Shown here: in pieces, positions 52,258 through 60,395 of the stretch
Numbering within the stretch: position 1 is the stretch's first letter
Layout: each line of letters begins with the position of its first letter
From: SZUA-430 sp964647355
Lineage (GTDB): Bacteria > Pseudomonadota > Alphaproteobacteria > Micropepsales > Micropepsaceae
NCBI GenBank assembly: GCA_964647355.1
Contig: CAZYGK010000003.1
Span: forward strand, 1-64,000
DNA: 64,000 nucleotides
Direction of reading: 5' to 3'
The notes under the pieces: generated by a model
Told to the model about the DNA's origin: nothing
The model's input: only the letters and a program-made list of their open reading frames with translations
The model's database searches: none
Position numbers and translations under genes: made by a program

Positions 52258-53013
52258 ATGCGAATGACGACGAAGATCGGCGCGGCCGCCATTTCGATTG
52301 CGGCAGCCCTTACACCCGCGACGGCCGGACAAAAGGCATCGGCTGAACTCAACGCAGCGGCAAGCACGTGTTTTGGCAAAACGCCAGCGAGCTGGCCCAA
52401 CCTGATCCTGGCCTGCGACAAGGTCATCAAGGCCAACGTTAATCCGGCGACCAAAGCGGCTGCCCACTACAATCGCGGCTCGGCGTACATGCGCATTGGC
52501 GGCGGTGCGAATGCACTTGCGGACTTCACACAGGCGCTCAAGCTGAAACCCGACTTTGCGCGCGCACTGCAAGCTCGCGGCGGCATTTACGTCGGGCAAG
52601 GCAAGTTCGACCTCGCGATCGCGGATCTTGACAAGGCGATCACGATCGATCCGAAATCCTCGGCCGCCTTCAACAACCGCGGCATGGCCTATATGGGCAA
52701 GAAGCAGAACGCGAAGGCGATTGCCGACTTCACCAAGGCGATCGAACTCGACCCCAAAGACCCGACGTCCTACGCCACACGCGGTACGGCGCACCTCACG
52801 GCAGGCGACAAGACCAAGGCGCTGGCGGATCTGAACCAAGCCATCCAGATGGACTCCAAGCAGCTCGTCGCCCTGTTCAATCGCGGCCAGCTACACCTGG
52901 CCAACGGCAACAAAGTGGATGCGAAGACCGACTTCCAGGCCGTTCTGGCCATTGCACCTGATCACAAAGAAGCCAAAGCAAAGCTTGACGCACTCAAAAA
53001 GGCGGGGGGCTAG
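52258..53013 (+). CDS. Secreted TPR protein
   Basis: A 251-residue protein with a signal peptide (about 1-23, cleaved near TPATAG). A Cys-x14-Cys pair (STC...LILAC) precedes five TPR units (FTQALKLKPDFARAL, AIADLDKAITIDPKSSAAFNNRG, AIADFTKAIELDPKDP, ALADLNQAIQMDSK). Likely a periplasmic protein-binding repeat protein. A second gene of the same build follows after four bases. Confidence 0.8.
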   Translation: MRMTTKIGAAAISIAAALTPATAGQKASAELNAAASTCFGKTPASWPNLILACDKVIKANVNPATKAAAHYNRGSAYMRIGGGANALADFTQALKLKPDFARALQARGGIYVGQGKFDLAIADLDKAITIDPKSSAAFNNRGMAYMGKKQNAKAIADFTKAIELDPKDPTSYATRGTAHLTAGDKTKALADLNQAIQMDSKQLVALFNRGQLHLANGNKVDAKTDFQAVLAIAPDHKEAKAKLDALKKAGG

Positions 53014-53017
53014 CAGA

Positions 53018-53668
53018 ATGAGATACGCCATTGCAGGCGCCAGCGTTCTACTGCTGGCAGTATCGTTGATGCCGGCGGTCGCGGCTCCAAAGTCGAAGGC
53101 ATCGGGCACCACACTCACGCAAAAAGACCTGCGTGATTGCATGGGCGTCGACGGGTCGACGCACGACGTGCAGATTGTGGCATGCACCAAGATCATAAAA
53201 TCCGGAAAGGTCAAACCCCCGCACCACGCCGACTACTACGCGACCCGCGGCAGCGCTTACTTCGCCAAGGGTGAACATGATAAAGCGCTGGCGGACTTCA
53301 ACACCGCCATCGGTGTGCGCAACGCTTCGGAGTTCCGCTTTCAGCGTAGCCTTGTCCATATGTCGCGTAAGAGCTTCGACAACGCCAAGGCCGACCTCGC
53401 CGAGGTCATCAAGCAAAAGCCGCAGTTCGCGCCTGCCTACTTCATGCAGGGTCTAATCGCCTATACGTCCGCCGACTATCAAGACGCGCTGAACCACTTC
53501 GACAGCGCCATTCAACGACGTCCCACATATTTCCAAGCGATCTACGCGCGCGGCATCACAAAGAAGAAACTCGGCGACGACAACGGCTCAAGGAAGGACG
53601 TGTCTGAGGCCTTAGGCATGAGCCCGAAGATCGACAAAGAGATGGAGAAGCTTGGCTTCACGCTATGA
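53018..53668 (+). CDS. Secreted TPR protein, paralogue of the upstream gene
   Basis: A 216-residue protein with a signal peptide (about 1-22, ends AVAA). It has a Cys-x14-Cys pair (RDC...IVAC) at the same spacing as its neighbour, then TPR units (GEHDKALADFNTAIGVRN, NAKADLAEVIKQKPQFAP, YQDALNHFDSAIQRRP). Four bases separate it from the upstream TPR gene. It converges on the holdfast-type operon. Confidence 0.8.
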   Translation: MRYAIAGASVLLLAVSLMPAVAAPKSKASGTTLTQKDLRDCMGVDGSTHDVQIVACTKIIKSGKVKPPHHADYYATRGSAYFAKGEHDKALADFNTAIGVRNASEFRFQRSLVHMSRKSFDNAKADLAEVIKQKPQFAPAYFMQGLIAYTSADYQDALNHFDSAIQRRPTYFQAIYARGITKKKLGDDNGSRKDVSEALGMSPKIDKEMEKLGFTL

Positions 53669-53699
53669 TCGAGCCTGGCGCAGCGCGTTAGCGTTGGCC

Positions 53700-53733
53700 G
53701 AAAAAGGAAGCCGCCGCATCCAGGTGCGGCGGC
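53700..53733 (-). terminator. Terminator of the HfaA-like gene
   Basis: On the minus strand, stem GCCGCCGCA / TGCGGCGGC around CCTGGA-type loop, followed by TTCCTTTTT. It is about 30 bases past the stop of the 53767-54228 gene. It could also slow convergent plus-strand transcription from the TPR pair. Confidence 0.65.
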
Positions 53734-53766
53734 TATGCCTCTCTCCCCAGCACTCAAAGACCGAAG

Positions 53767-54228
53767 CTAGTTCCCGCGGCCAGCCAGGACGGCTGCAACT
53801 TCATCGATGCTGCCCTTGCTACCGCCGCTGTGCGTGTTGTTCGAAGTGCTCGAGCTGGACGTCGAACCCGATGTTGAAGTCTGATCGCCGTCCGAATCCT
53901 GATCCACATTCACGACGGATCCAGTCGAGTCGCTGATGATGATGCAGCTGCTGTTGGCCGTAGCCGACGCAGCGCTACCGGTTCCACCCGTGCCGCCGCC
54001 GCCGTTGTTGCCGCCGCAGACGATGGTCGTACCCGACCCGCCGCCAGCACCGCCCGTACCGTTGCCGTCTTCGACGTTCTTAATCACCACGGCCATGCTG
54101 GCCCGGTTCACGGGCGTAAAGTTCCATGGCTCTTTCCCGCCTAGCGGATCGGCTTGCGCGGCCGTCGATCCGAACAGGGCGATAGCCGAACCGCAGAGCA
54201 ACGCAGAATACCCAATCTTCCTTGTCAC
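53767..54228 (-). CDS. Secreted HfaA-like protein, Gly/Ser-rich
   Basis: A 153-residue secreted protein (signal about 1-26, AQA). After NRASMAVVIKN come Gly-rich stretches (GTGGAGGGSGT, GGGGTGG), then SAASATANSSCIIISDSTGSVVNVDQDSDGDQ and a Ser/Thr-rich end. The ATA-N...VVNV-Q-x-G-D-Q layout resembles HfaA, the curlin-like holdfast-anchor subunit of Caulobacter. The GTG at 54228 is preferred (GGAG seven bases before, gives a proper signal); a longer ATG frame has no signal-like start. Third gene after the CsgG-like and HfaD-like genes. Confidence 0.6.
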   Translation of the reverse strand: MTRKIGYSALLCGSAIALFGSTAAQADPLGGKEPWNFTPVNRASMAVVIKNVEDGNGTGGAGGGSGTTIVCGGNNGGGGTGGTGSAASATANSSCIIISDSTGSVVNVDQDSDGDQTSTSGSTSSSSTSNNTHSGGSKGSIDEVAAVLAGRGN

Positions 54229-54310
54229 GGCACCACTCCATGAATTCTGGTTGATCAATCGGCGGGGAACGAGAGCCGCCCCCCGCCGCATTCTTCAGAT
54301 CAAGCGATCT

Positions 54311-55255
54311 TTACTCGACAGGCACCGGGCCGACATTGATCGACACGTTGTTGCCAACCGCGGTCGCAACGGAGCTGACCAACGCGCGATCGATCTCGCC
54401 GAGGCTGTTGTAGTTGTCGACAATAACGCCATGAACTTCCGACACCGCAGACACGTTGGCGTACGCGAACTGAGTGATGTCCGCGATGACCACGTGGTTG
54501 CTCAGACGATCGTAGCAACCCGTGTTGCAGCCCGTGCCGCCGTCAACATTCGACTCCAGTCTGACGGAGAGGTTGTTGGCAACCGCTGTCGCAGCGCTGT
54601 CGACCGACGCGTTGGCGATGTAGCCGACCTGCGACGTCGCACTGATATCCGCCGGCGTCAGGAAGCCGATGGCAGCGCCCAGCGTGAAGAGAGCCGCCAG
54701 GTCGGTGTGCAGGTTACCGCAATCGTTGCAGTTGTCACCATAGCCGCCGCCCATACGGGCGTCGACCGCACCAGCCAACGACTCATAGTCCCAACGATCG
54801 TCATTGTACCGAGTGTTCGCCACGAACTGACCGTCGTGGAGGAACACAGGCACGTCCGACGTGATCGATTGGTTGTTGCCAACCGCAGTCGCCGTGCTCA
54901 CCACTTCCGGAAGCTCCAACGTCGCGTCGAACGAGTCGTGCACGAAGTAGCCGCCGTAGCAGTAGCAGTAGACCTGTTGCCAATGACCACCGACATCCGG
55001 TTGAATATTGGCGACACCGTAGACACTCGATTCGGCATTGACGTTGCCGAGGAAGATTTGAAGCTTCTCGACTTCGACGAGGCCGGTCGACTCGACGTCA
55101 ACGTCGATGTAGACGTCGATGTCTACCTTTTCGTTGACGTCCTTCTTCCATGACCAGTTCACATTGTCGAACGCCATGGCAGGAGATGCCATCGCGCCGA
55201 CAGCGAGAACGCCCAAGCTTGCCGCAAGGATCCTCGCACTCTTTAGGGTCTTCAT
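54311..55255 (-). CDS. Secreted HfaD-like repeat protein
   Basis: A 314-residue secreted protein (signal about 1-28, AMA). It contains three copies of a ATAVGNNxSI motif (residues about 122-131, 222-231, 297-306), spaced 75-100 residues apart, each embedded in a beta-strand-rich unit. Cys pairs CYC (97-99), CNDC (176-179) and CNTGC (243-247) also recur. The layout is like a large surface/curli-associated protein such as HfaD. It overlaps the CsgG-like gene (ATGA), so it would be co-made with its exporter. Likely surface-exposed and held together by disulfides. Confidence 0.7.
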   Translation of the reverse strand: MKTLKSARILAASLGVLAVGAMASPAMAFDNVNWSWKKDVNEKVDIDVYIDVDVESTGLVEVEKLQIFLGNVNAESSVYGVANIQPDVGGHWQQVYCYCYGGYFVHDSFDATLELPEVVSTATAVGNNQSITSDVPVFLHDGQFVANTRYNDDRWDYESLAGAVDARMGGGYGDNCNDCGNLHTDLAALFTLGAAIGFLTPADISATSQVGYIANASVDSAATAVANNLSVRLESNVDGGTGCNTGCYDRLSNHVVIADITQFAYANVSAVSEVHGVIVDNYNSLGEIDRALVSSVATAVGNNVSINVGPVPVE

Positions 55256-56103
55256 TTAGTGGTCTCCCCATTAGGTTTAAGCTGCTCTAGATAAGACGAC
55301 ATGTGGTCGTTCTCTACGAGGGCGCAGCTCGGATCCCTCGGTAGCCGGAGGAAGTCGGTCATGATCTGGTACGTGGCCATCTCGGCGACGGTGCGCACGC
55401 CGAGCTGAAGCGGCTCGTTGCGCACATGCCCCGCCTCGAGTTCGACCAGCGTCGTATCCCAGAAGCGGAAAATGTCGGCCTCGACCTCGTAGCCATAGAT
55501 CTGCTTTTGCAGCGACGAAACGTAAGACACCGCGAAATTCTTCGAATTGATCACCCGAAGATCGAGCGCCACGTTCACGACCGCCATGCGCGCACCGGCA
55601 CCGACACCGGCGACACGCAACCCCACACCCCCCGTCACGATATTGTAGTTAAGCTCGGTCAACGCGCCGACGATGATGAAGTCTGTCGCCGGCAGCTTCC
55701 CAAATGCTTCGGCCGGACGGCTAAGCCGGTTCTGTTCGGCCAGCTTCACCTCGGCAAGCGGAATGCGCAGGTCGTACCGCTCGACCAAGTGCGCCTTACC
55801 TGTCTTGTAGAGCGCGCTCATGACCATCTCTGCCGCGCCTTGGGTCAGATTGTTGCCCGCCTTGTCGTAGTAGGACACCTGCCCCGTCTTGTCGGCGATT
55901 TCCCCGACGGCGAAGACCGGTAGATTGCTCGCGGCCACGCTTTTCAGCTTGCGGAGACATTGGCTGTAGGGCGTGTCGTTCGACGTCACCGGATAGACCA
56001 TCAGCGGCTTCACGCCGGTCGCGTCGCCTGGTGCCAGACCGGCACACGATGTCAGCGCTGTAGAGATAAGAAGTCCGAATCCCAGTGCCTTGAGGCTCTT
56101 CAT
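55252..56103 (-). CDS. hfaB: CsgG/HfaB-type secretion lipoprotein
   Basis: A 283-residue lipoprotein (lipobox LTSC, Cys in the N-terminal 25 residues). The CsgG-like domain has VFAVGEIADKTGQ, TQGAAEMVMSAL, HLVERYDLRI, DFIIVGALTELNYN, ALDLRVINSKNFAVSYVSSLQKQIYGYEVEADIF. CsgG forms a nonameric outer-membrane channel that exports amyloid subunits; in Caulobacter the HfaB homologue anchors and secretes HfaA/HfaD, which tie the holdfast to the cell. The two downstream genes here fit that role. First gene of the operon (ATG 56103). Confidence 0.85.
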   Translation of the reverse strand: MKSLKALGFGLLISTALTSCAGLAPGDATGVKPLMVYPVTSNDTPYSQCLRKLKSVAASNLPVFAVGEIADKTGQVSYYDKAGNNLTQGAAEMVMSALYKTGKAHLVERYDLRIPLAEVKLAEQNRLSRPAEAFGKLPATDFIIVGALTELNYNIVTGGVGLRVAGVGAGARMAVVNVALDLRVINSKNFAVSYVSSLQKQIYGYEVEADIFRFWDTTLVELEAGHVRNEPLQLGVRTVAEMATYQIMTDFLRLPRDPSCALVENDHMSSYLEQLKPNGETTK

Positions 56104-56526
56104 CGCTGCCACCCCAGTTCGCGCGCCGGAGAGGGTTCATCGCTGGGCGCGCCTTGTTGGCGAGACGTTACTTGGAGTTCATATCGATCCGCACTGGAGA
56201 CAATGGCTTAGCGATTCGCGTCATACGAATTACACCCGCTGGCCCACTATCCTGTCGAAACACACAGCAGGTCGAAATCACTGCCTTTCGTCGTACTCCT
56301 ATCGCTCCCGCCTGCGAAACACGCTCATCTATCCGATGACGCAACAGGCACCCGGATGCGCGGCAAAGTGCGACGGCACAGCCGATCTTTCCGGCTGGGA
56401 CCGTTCGGATGGGTCATCCCCTACTTTGGTGGTACACGCGAATGCTCGCTTCACGTGCCTGCGCGAGTCTGCGATGCTCTCAGCGCGAGTCGCGGTTCAG
56501 CGACACTCATGTGTTTCGAGGACACC
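56104..56526. other. Divergent promoter region between the secretion operon and a secreted protein gene
   Basis: A 423-base gap with no supported gene. Open frames across it are short and lack ribosome-binding sites. It likely holds promoters for both the minus-strand CsgG-like operon and the plus-strand gene at 56527, and a target site for the nearby NarL/CsgD-type regulator, but no operator can be named by eye. Confidence 0.5.
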
Positions 56527-57096
56527 ATGAAAACAACACGCACCTTAGCGACGGCCGTCACAATCGCAACGCTGACAATCGGCGCAGCACCCACGGCAAT
56601 CGCCGGCGATCAGTATGCCTTCCCGAGCGCCAGCGGTGTCCAGCTCGCGATAACACCGGCGCCATACTTTGCGCCGTCCTCATCAAACATTGGAATAGGG
56701 GTAGGTTCCGCGAAGCTGGAATACGGTCACAATTCGTTCGGAAGGTACCAGCCTCCGCTTCCACCGCCCGGCTATGCCTTCGGGCCGCAAGCGCCATTCG
56801 CCGATCGCCTCATGAGCCATGCGCTGATGGTTTCACCGTACGCGAACTATGCTGCGGACTACTCAAGGCTGTTCGCACCCAATCATGCACTCAATGCCTG
56901 GACGGATAGGGTCTTTGGCATCGTCACCGGCGGGTACGGAGCTGTAGATGGCTGGACTGCTGCCGCTTACGGCTTGCCACGCGCAGCCGGGCCGCGCCGC
57001 CGCAACGAGTCCGCGCCCGACCTATCGCCAATGCCGAAGTTCCGCGCTCACCCCGAGTTGCAGGTGAGCCCAACTTTCGATCGTCAAGTAAACTGA
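56527..57096 (+). CDS. Secreted protein of unknown function
   Basis: A 189-residue protein with a signal peptide (about 1-26, AIA). The rest is rich in Tyr, Pro, Ala and Gly with repeated aromatic motifs (ITPAPYFAPSS, YQPPLPPPGYAFGPQAPF, YANYAADYSRLF). No family recognised. GAGGAC lies just before the ATG. Divergent from the CsgG-like operon, so it may be a further surface or matrix component. Confidence 0.6.
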   Translation: MKTTRTLATAVTIATLTIGAAPTAIAGDQYAFPSASGVQLAITPAPYFAPSSSNIGIGVGSAKLEYGHNSFGRYQPPLPPPGYAFGPQAPFADRLMSHALMVSPYANYAADYSRLFAPNHALNAWTDRVFGIVTGGYGAVDGWTAAAYGLPRAAGPRRRNESAPDLSPMPKFRAHPELQVSPTFDRQVN

Positions 57097-57110
57097 TGCG
57101 CGCAGAGTAA

Positions 57111-57806
57111 CTACGCCGGCTTGGCGCGCCCGTTACGGGTGCCGTTATTGCCGTTCGTAATGCCGTGCTGCACCGCCCAAATGGCCACTTGCGTCCGATT
57201 GGAAGCACCCAGTTTCCGCAACACCGTCTTAAGGTGCACCTTTACCGTGGCCTCGGTGATCGCCAGTTCCTTGGCGATCGCCTTGTTCGAGTGCCCGTCC
57301 GCCAACCGGCGAATGATGTCGAGTTCGCGCTGGGACAGCGCGACGTCGCCCACGCGCACGCGCTCGCTCGTCCCGGACTGATTTGCACGCATCGCGCCCA
57401 AAAAATCCGTCAACATGCTGGGAAACACCTTCTCGCCCAGCGCCACAAGCCGAAGAGACTCGATCAGCGCGCTCGGCGTGATGCTCTTCAGCAAATATCC
57501 GTCAGCACCGGCGCTGAACATATCGGCGAGATGCGCCAGTTCGGCAGACTCTGCAAACACGACCGTGCGCGCTTGAGGCTGAGAGGCCTTCAACGCCGAA
57601 ACCGCTTCCGCGCCTTGCGCAAAATCGAGAAGGATAATGTCAGGCGCGGATCCGTTCGTTCCGTTGCGAGAAATCTCGTCGACGGTCGCGGCTTCGGCAC
57701 CGATGTAAAAACCTTTGCCGTCCAACTGCGAACGCAATCCCGAGCGAAGCAACGGGTGTGCATCGATTAGCCAGATGACAGTGTTTTCCACCAATGCCCC
57801 CCGCAT
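57111..57806 (-). CDS. NarL/CsgD-type response regulator
   Basis: A 231-residue protein with a receiver-like domain (about 10-125: WLIDAHPLLRSGL, DIILLDF, LLKSITPSA) and a LuxR HTH (about 150-210: LSQRELDIIRRLADGHSNKAIAKELAITEATVKVHLKTVLRKL). Asp of DIILLDF is at the phospho-acceptor position, and the LLKS motif holds the conserved Lys. GGGAGGAC precedes ATG 57806; longer upstream frames are not used. Its position next to the CsgG-like locus recalls CsgD in enterobacteria. No kinase is adjacent. Confidence 0.82.
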   Translation of the reverse strand: MRGALVENTVIWLIDAHPLLRSGLRSQLDGKGFYIGAEAATVDEISRNGTNGSAPDIILLDFAQGAEAVSALKASQPQARTVVFAESAELAHLADMFSAGADGYLLKSITPSALIESLRLVALGEKVFPSMLTDFLGAMRANQSGTSERVRVGDVALSQRELDIIRRLADGHSNKAIAKELAITEATVKVHLKTVLRKLGASNRTQVAIWAVQHGITNGNNGTRNGRAKPA

Positions 57807-58018
57807 TGAACGTCCTCCCGCCGACCGCACGCCCGGCTCAAAGAACCTGCCGCATCGCCCAGGTGCGACGCCCCATAAATAGGGTAACGCACCGCAGAAT
57901 GTAAACCGTATGCGCGAAATGATCCGCGTGACGGCTGCAACACTCTGGAATGAATTCCTCGCATCCGCCGCGAATTTTAACCATGAAGCACATCGCGCCG
58001 CAGCACCGCAACCGCTTT

Positions 58019-58876
58019 TCACAAGGTTGCGACAAAATCCCGGATCGTCTGCAAAACAGACTGAGGATCGTCACGAAACGCTCCGTGTCCACAGTTGTCA
58101 TATACCTGCAACGTCGCGAGGCCCTCTTTGATGCACGTCAAGAGTTCCCGCGACAGATGAGGCGGCGTGATCGGATCTTCGGCACCCGCCAGGATCAAGG
58201 TCGGGCATAGGATTTTCTTCAGTTCCGCCCGGAAATCCATGCGCCGGATCTCGCCTCCCGGCAACGAGAAGTGGCGGTACACCTCTCGACGCATCACGGC
58301 ACGCGAACGCGCATCCGCACCGTCGGCTTTCACTGTCGTGTTGTAGAGCGGCATGCACACGCGCATGTAGGTATCGAACGCCTCGTCAGTGCCCACCTCC
58401 CACATTCTCGTGGCGACCGCCAATGCCTCAGGCCCGCCCTTCGTTTCGAAAAGTTTCAAACTCGTCGCAAAGTCCATTCGCGCCGCGGTGCTGGACAGAA
58501 TGAGGGCTCTCGGATGCTCCGGATGCCGGGTGGCGTAGGACTGCGCCACCATGCCGCCGAACGACTGGCCGAGCACGATCGGCTTCCTTATCCCAAGCGC
58601 GTCGCAGAACGCTCGGATGTCGTCGCCCCATTGAGCGAGCGTCCAGGTTCGCTGATCGCTGGGCACACTGCGCCCATTGCCCCGGTGGTCGATGTAAATG
58701 ACCTGCGCGATGTCGGCGAACCCGTCGAAATCGCCGCGTAGGCCGGAATGATCGAAGCCCGGTCCGCCATGCATAACGATCAAGGTCGGCTTCTCGCGCA
58801 TCCGCGGCCCGTAGGGCTGCAACTTCGAACCGACAACATCGAAGAAGATGCGTTGACCGTCTAGATCGACGAACAT
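58019..58876 (-). CDS. Alpha/beta hydrolase, proline iminopeptidase-like
   Basis: A 285-residue hydrolase: HGGPGFDHSGLR (oxyanion region), nucleophile elbow GQSFGG, GAEDPITPP with acidic residue, and the C-terminal CGHGAF His. The fold and motifs fit the proline iminopeptidase/haloalkane-dehalogenase-like clan. No signal peptide, so cytosolic; substrate uncertain. ATG 58876 preferred over the upstream 58891 start. Confidence 0.85.
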   Translation of the reverse strand: MFVDLDGQRIFFDVVGSKLQPYGPRMREKPTLIVMHGGPGFDHSGLRGDFDGFADIAQVIYIDHRGNGRSVPSDQRTWTLAQWGDDIRAFCDALGIRKPIVLGQSFGGMVAQSYATRHPEHPRALILSSTAARMDFATSLKLFETKGGPEALAVATRMWEVGTDEAFDTYMRVCMPLYNTTVKADGADARSRAVMRREVYRHFSLPGGEIRRMDFRAELKKILCPTLILAGAEDPITPPHLSRELLTCIKEGLATLQVYDNCGHGAFRDDPQSVLQTIRDFVATL

Positions 58877-58930
58877 GGAACACCCGCCCAATCACCAGGC
58901 GAAGCGTTTACTCGATCGGGTGAAACGCGC

Positions 58931-60274
58931 CTAGCGGAACGTCAGTTGAACCGTGAAGACATCGACGTGGGAATCCGTCACACCCACAAGATTCCCGCGC
59001 GCCAGGTTCTCCGGCGCAGCTGCGGTCAATGCAATCGGCTCCTCGGGAATGAACAGATGCCCGTAGCCCGCTTCGACACTCGTTCCGCCGTCGAAATCGT
59101 ATCGAGCGCCGAACGCAAGCCACGTGCGGTCTGCGTCAGGAATACGCGGATCGCGCGTTGCGTCGCGCGTTGGGCTTTGATCGTATGCTGCACCCAAGCG
59201 GAACGTCCAATTCGTAGACGGACGCACCTTGATGCCGGCGGACGCAAACCACGCATCCTTCCAGTCATAGGTCTGCAGCACATCGGTCTGCAGCGGATTC
59301 GCAAACCTGATGCGCAGTTCCTCGAATGCGCTCCACCACGTATAACCGACTTCGGCGAGCAACGTGGCTGTCGGCGAAATCTCGACCGCAAGCCCCGCGG
59401 ACGCAACCGCAGGGGTCGTCAGCTTCGTCGACCCCGCGGAGTCCACGAACGCTCCGCTTGCAAGCGAGACCGCTGCGCCCGTGCCGGCCGTGTCCAGGGT
59501 GAAATCGATATCGCCTTCGAGTGTATGGCGGATCTCCGATCGGTATGACGCTCCAAGGCTAACGCTGTCCGAAGGACGCCACAGCGCACCGAGGGCATAG
59601 CCGAAGCCCCAGTCCTCGGCGTTGAACTCTGCGTTGCCGTCCTGCTGCGTCGGCACCGCGGTGGGAACCGCGAAGAGCGCGCCGATCGTTCCGAAGTCGA
59701 TCGCGTTCGAGAGTGTGCCCTTTGCGTATTGAATTTGCGCTCCCGCTGACACGACGAACGCCGGTGTAAGTTCGTACGCCAGCGACGGCACGGCGTTGAC
59801 GGTAATCAGCTTCGACTCCAGCGCGTAATAACGCCCCGCCCAGCCGTCGTTGTACCGCGTGCTCAAACCCCACGGTGCGGAGATCGAAAACCCAGCCGTC
59901 AAACCGTCGTCCAGGCGCATCCGAAACTGTGCGCCCGGCTCGTACGCATCCTTGATGAAACCGTCAGGCGTGGCGTTGCCGCCGGTCGGCGTGCCCAAGG
60001 CATTGGTGGCAAGGGCGAAAGAGGCCTGCGATGTCGGATAAATCCCGTTGACTGTGAAACTCGCGTCCCAGTCGGTCACACCCGCGCTCGTCGCCGGATT
60101 GTAGCTGAGGAACCCCGGCCCGTCGCTTTGCGCGCTGGCACCGGCGAACGCCGACCCCATCGCGGTCAGACTGTACTCCTTGAGCGCATAGCCGGCTGCT
60201 ACCGCCGAAGACGGTAAACAAACGCTTGCGACCAAAGCCGCGGCGACACCCCGCCAGAGCACCATCGACCCCAC
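58931..60274 (-). CDS. FadL-type outer-membrane transporter
   Basis: A 447-residue beta-barrel of the OmpP1/FadL/TodX family: signal peptide (about 1-27), then GYALKEYSLTAMGSAFAGASAQSDGPGFLSYNPA (plug region), SAPWGLSTRYNDGWAGRYYALES, and a barrel ending in TVQLTFR. FadL-type proteins import hydrophobic substrates such as long-chain fatty acids or aromatics. No adjacent acyl-CoA synthetase is coupled to it; the one in this window lies far away. Confidence 0.9.
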   Translation of the reverse strand: MGSMVLWRGVAAALVASVCLPSSAVAAGYALKEYSLTAMGSAFAGASAQSDGPGFLSYNPATSAGVTDWDASFTVNGIYPTSQASFALATNALGTPTGGNATPDGFIKDAYEPGAQFRMRLDDGLTAGFSISAPWGLSTRYNDGWAGRYYALESKLITVNAVPSLAYELTPAFVVSAGAQIQYAKGTLSNAIDFGTIGALFAVPTAVPTQQDGNAEFNAEDWGFGYALGALWRPSDSVSLGASYRSEIRHTLEGDIDFTLDTAGTGAAVSLASGAFVDSAGSTKLTTPAVASAGLAVEISPTATLLAEVGYTWWSAFEELRIRFANPLQTDVLQTYDWKDAWFASAGIKVRPSTNWTFRLGAAYDQSPTRDATRDPRIPDADRTWLAFGARYDFDGGTSVEAGYGHLFIPEEPIALTAAAPENLARGNLVGVTDSHVDVFTVQLTFR

Positions 60275-60395
60275 ACGAACCCAAAACCGATCACATGTGG
60301 CGCCAGAGCGCTCGCGCGCGCAAGATAAAAAAATCCCTAATTCGCCGTCCGATACTCAGACTTAACGGCCGCGCAGGTAGATTTTCGCTCTCTGG

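Noticed and set aside
54255..54290. GC-rich hairpin between the two secreted genes as a terminator
   Set aside because: The stem CGGCGGGG..CCCCGCCG has no T-tract on the minus strand, so it is not called a terminator; it could still attenuate.
58931..60274. FadL and acyl-CoA synthetase (30363) as one uptake operon
   Set aside because: They lie nearly 29 kb apart in different units; a functional link is possible but not supported by position.
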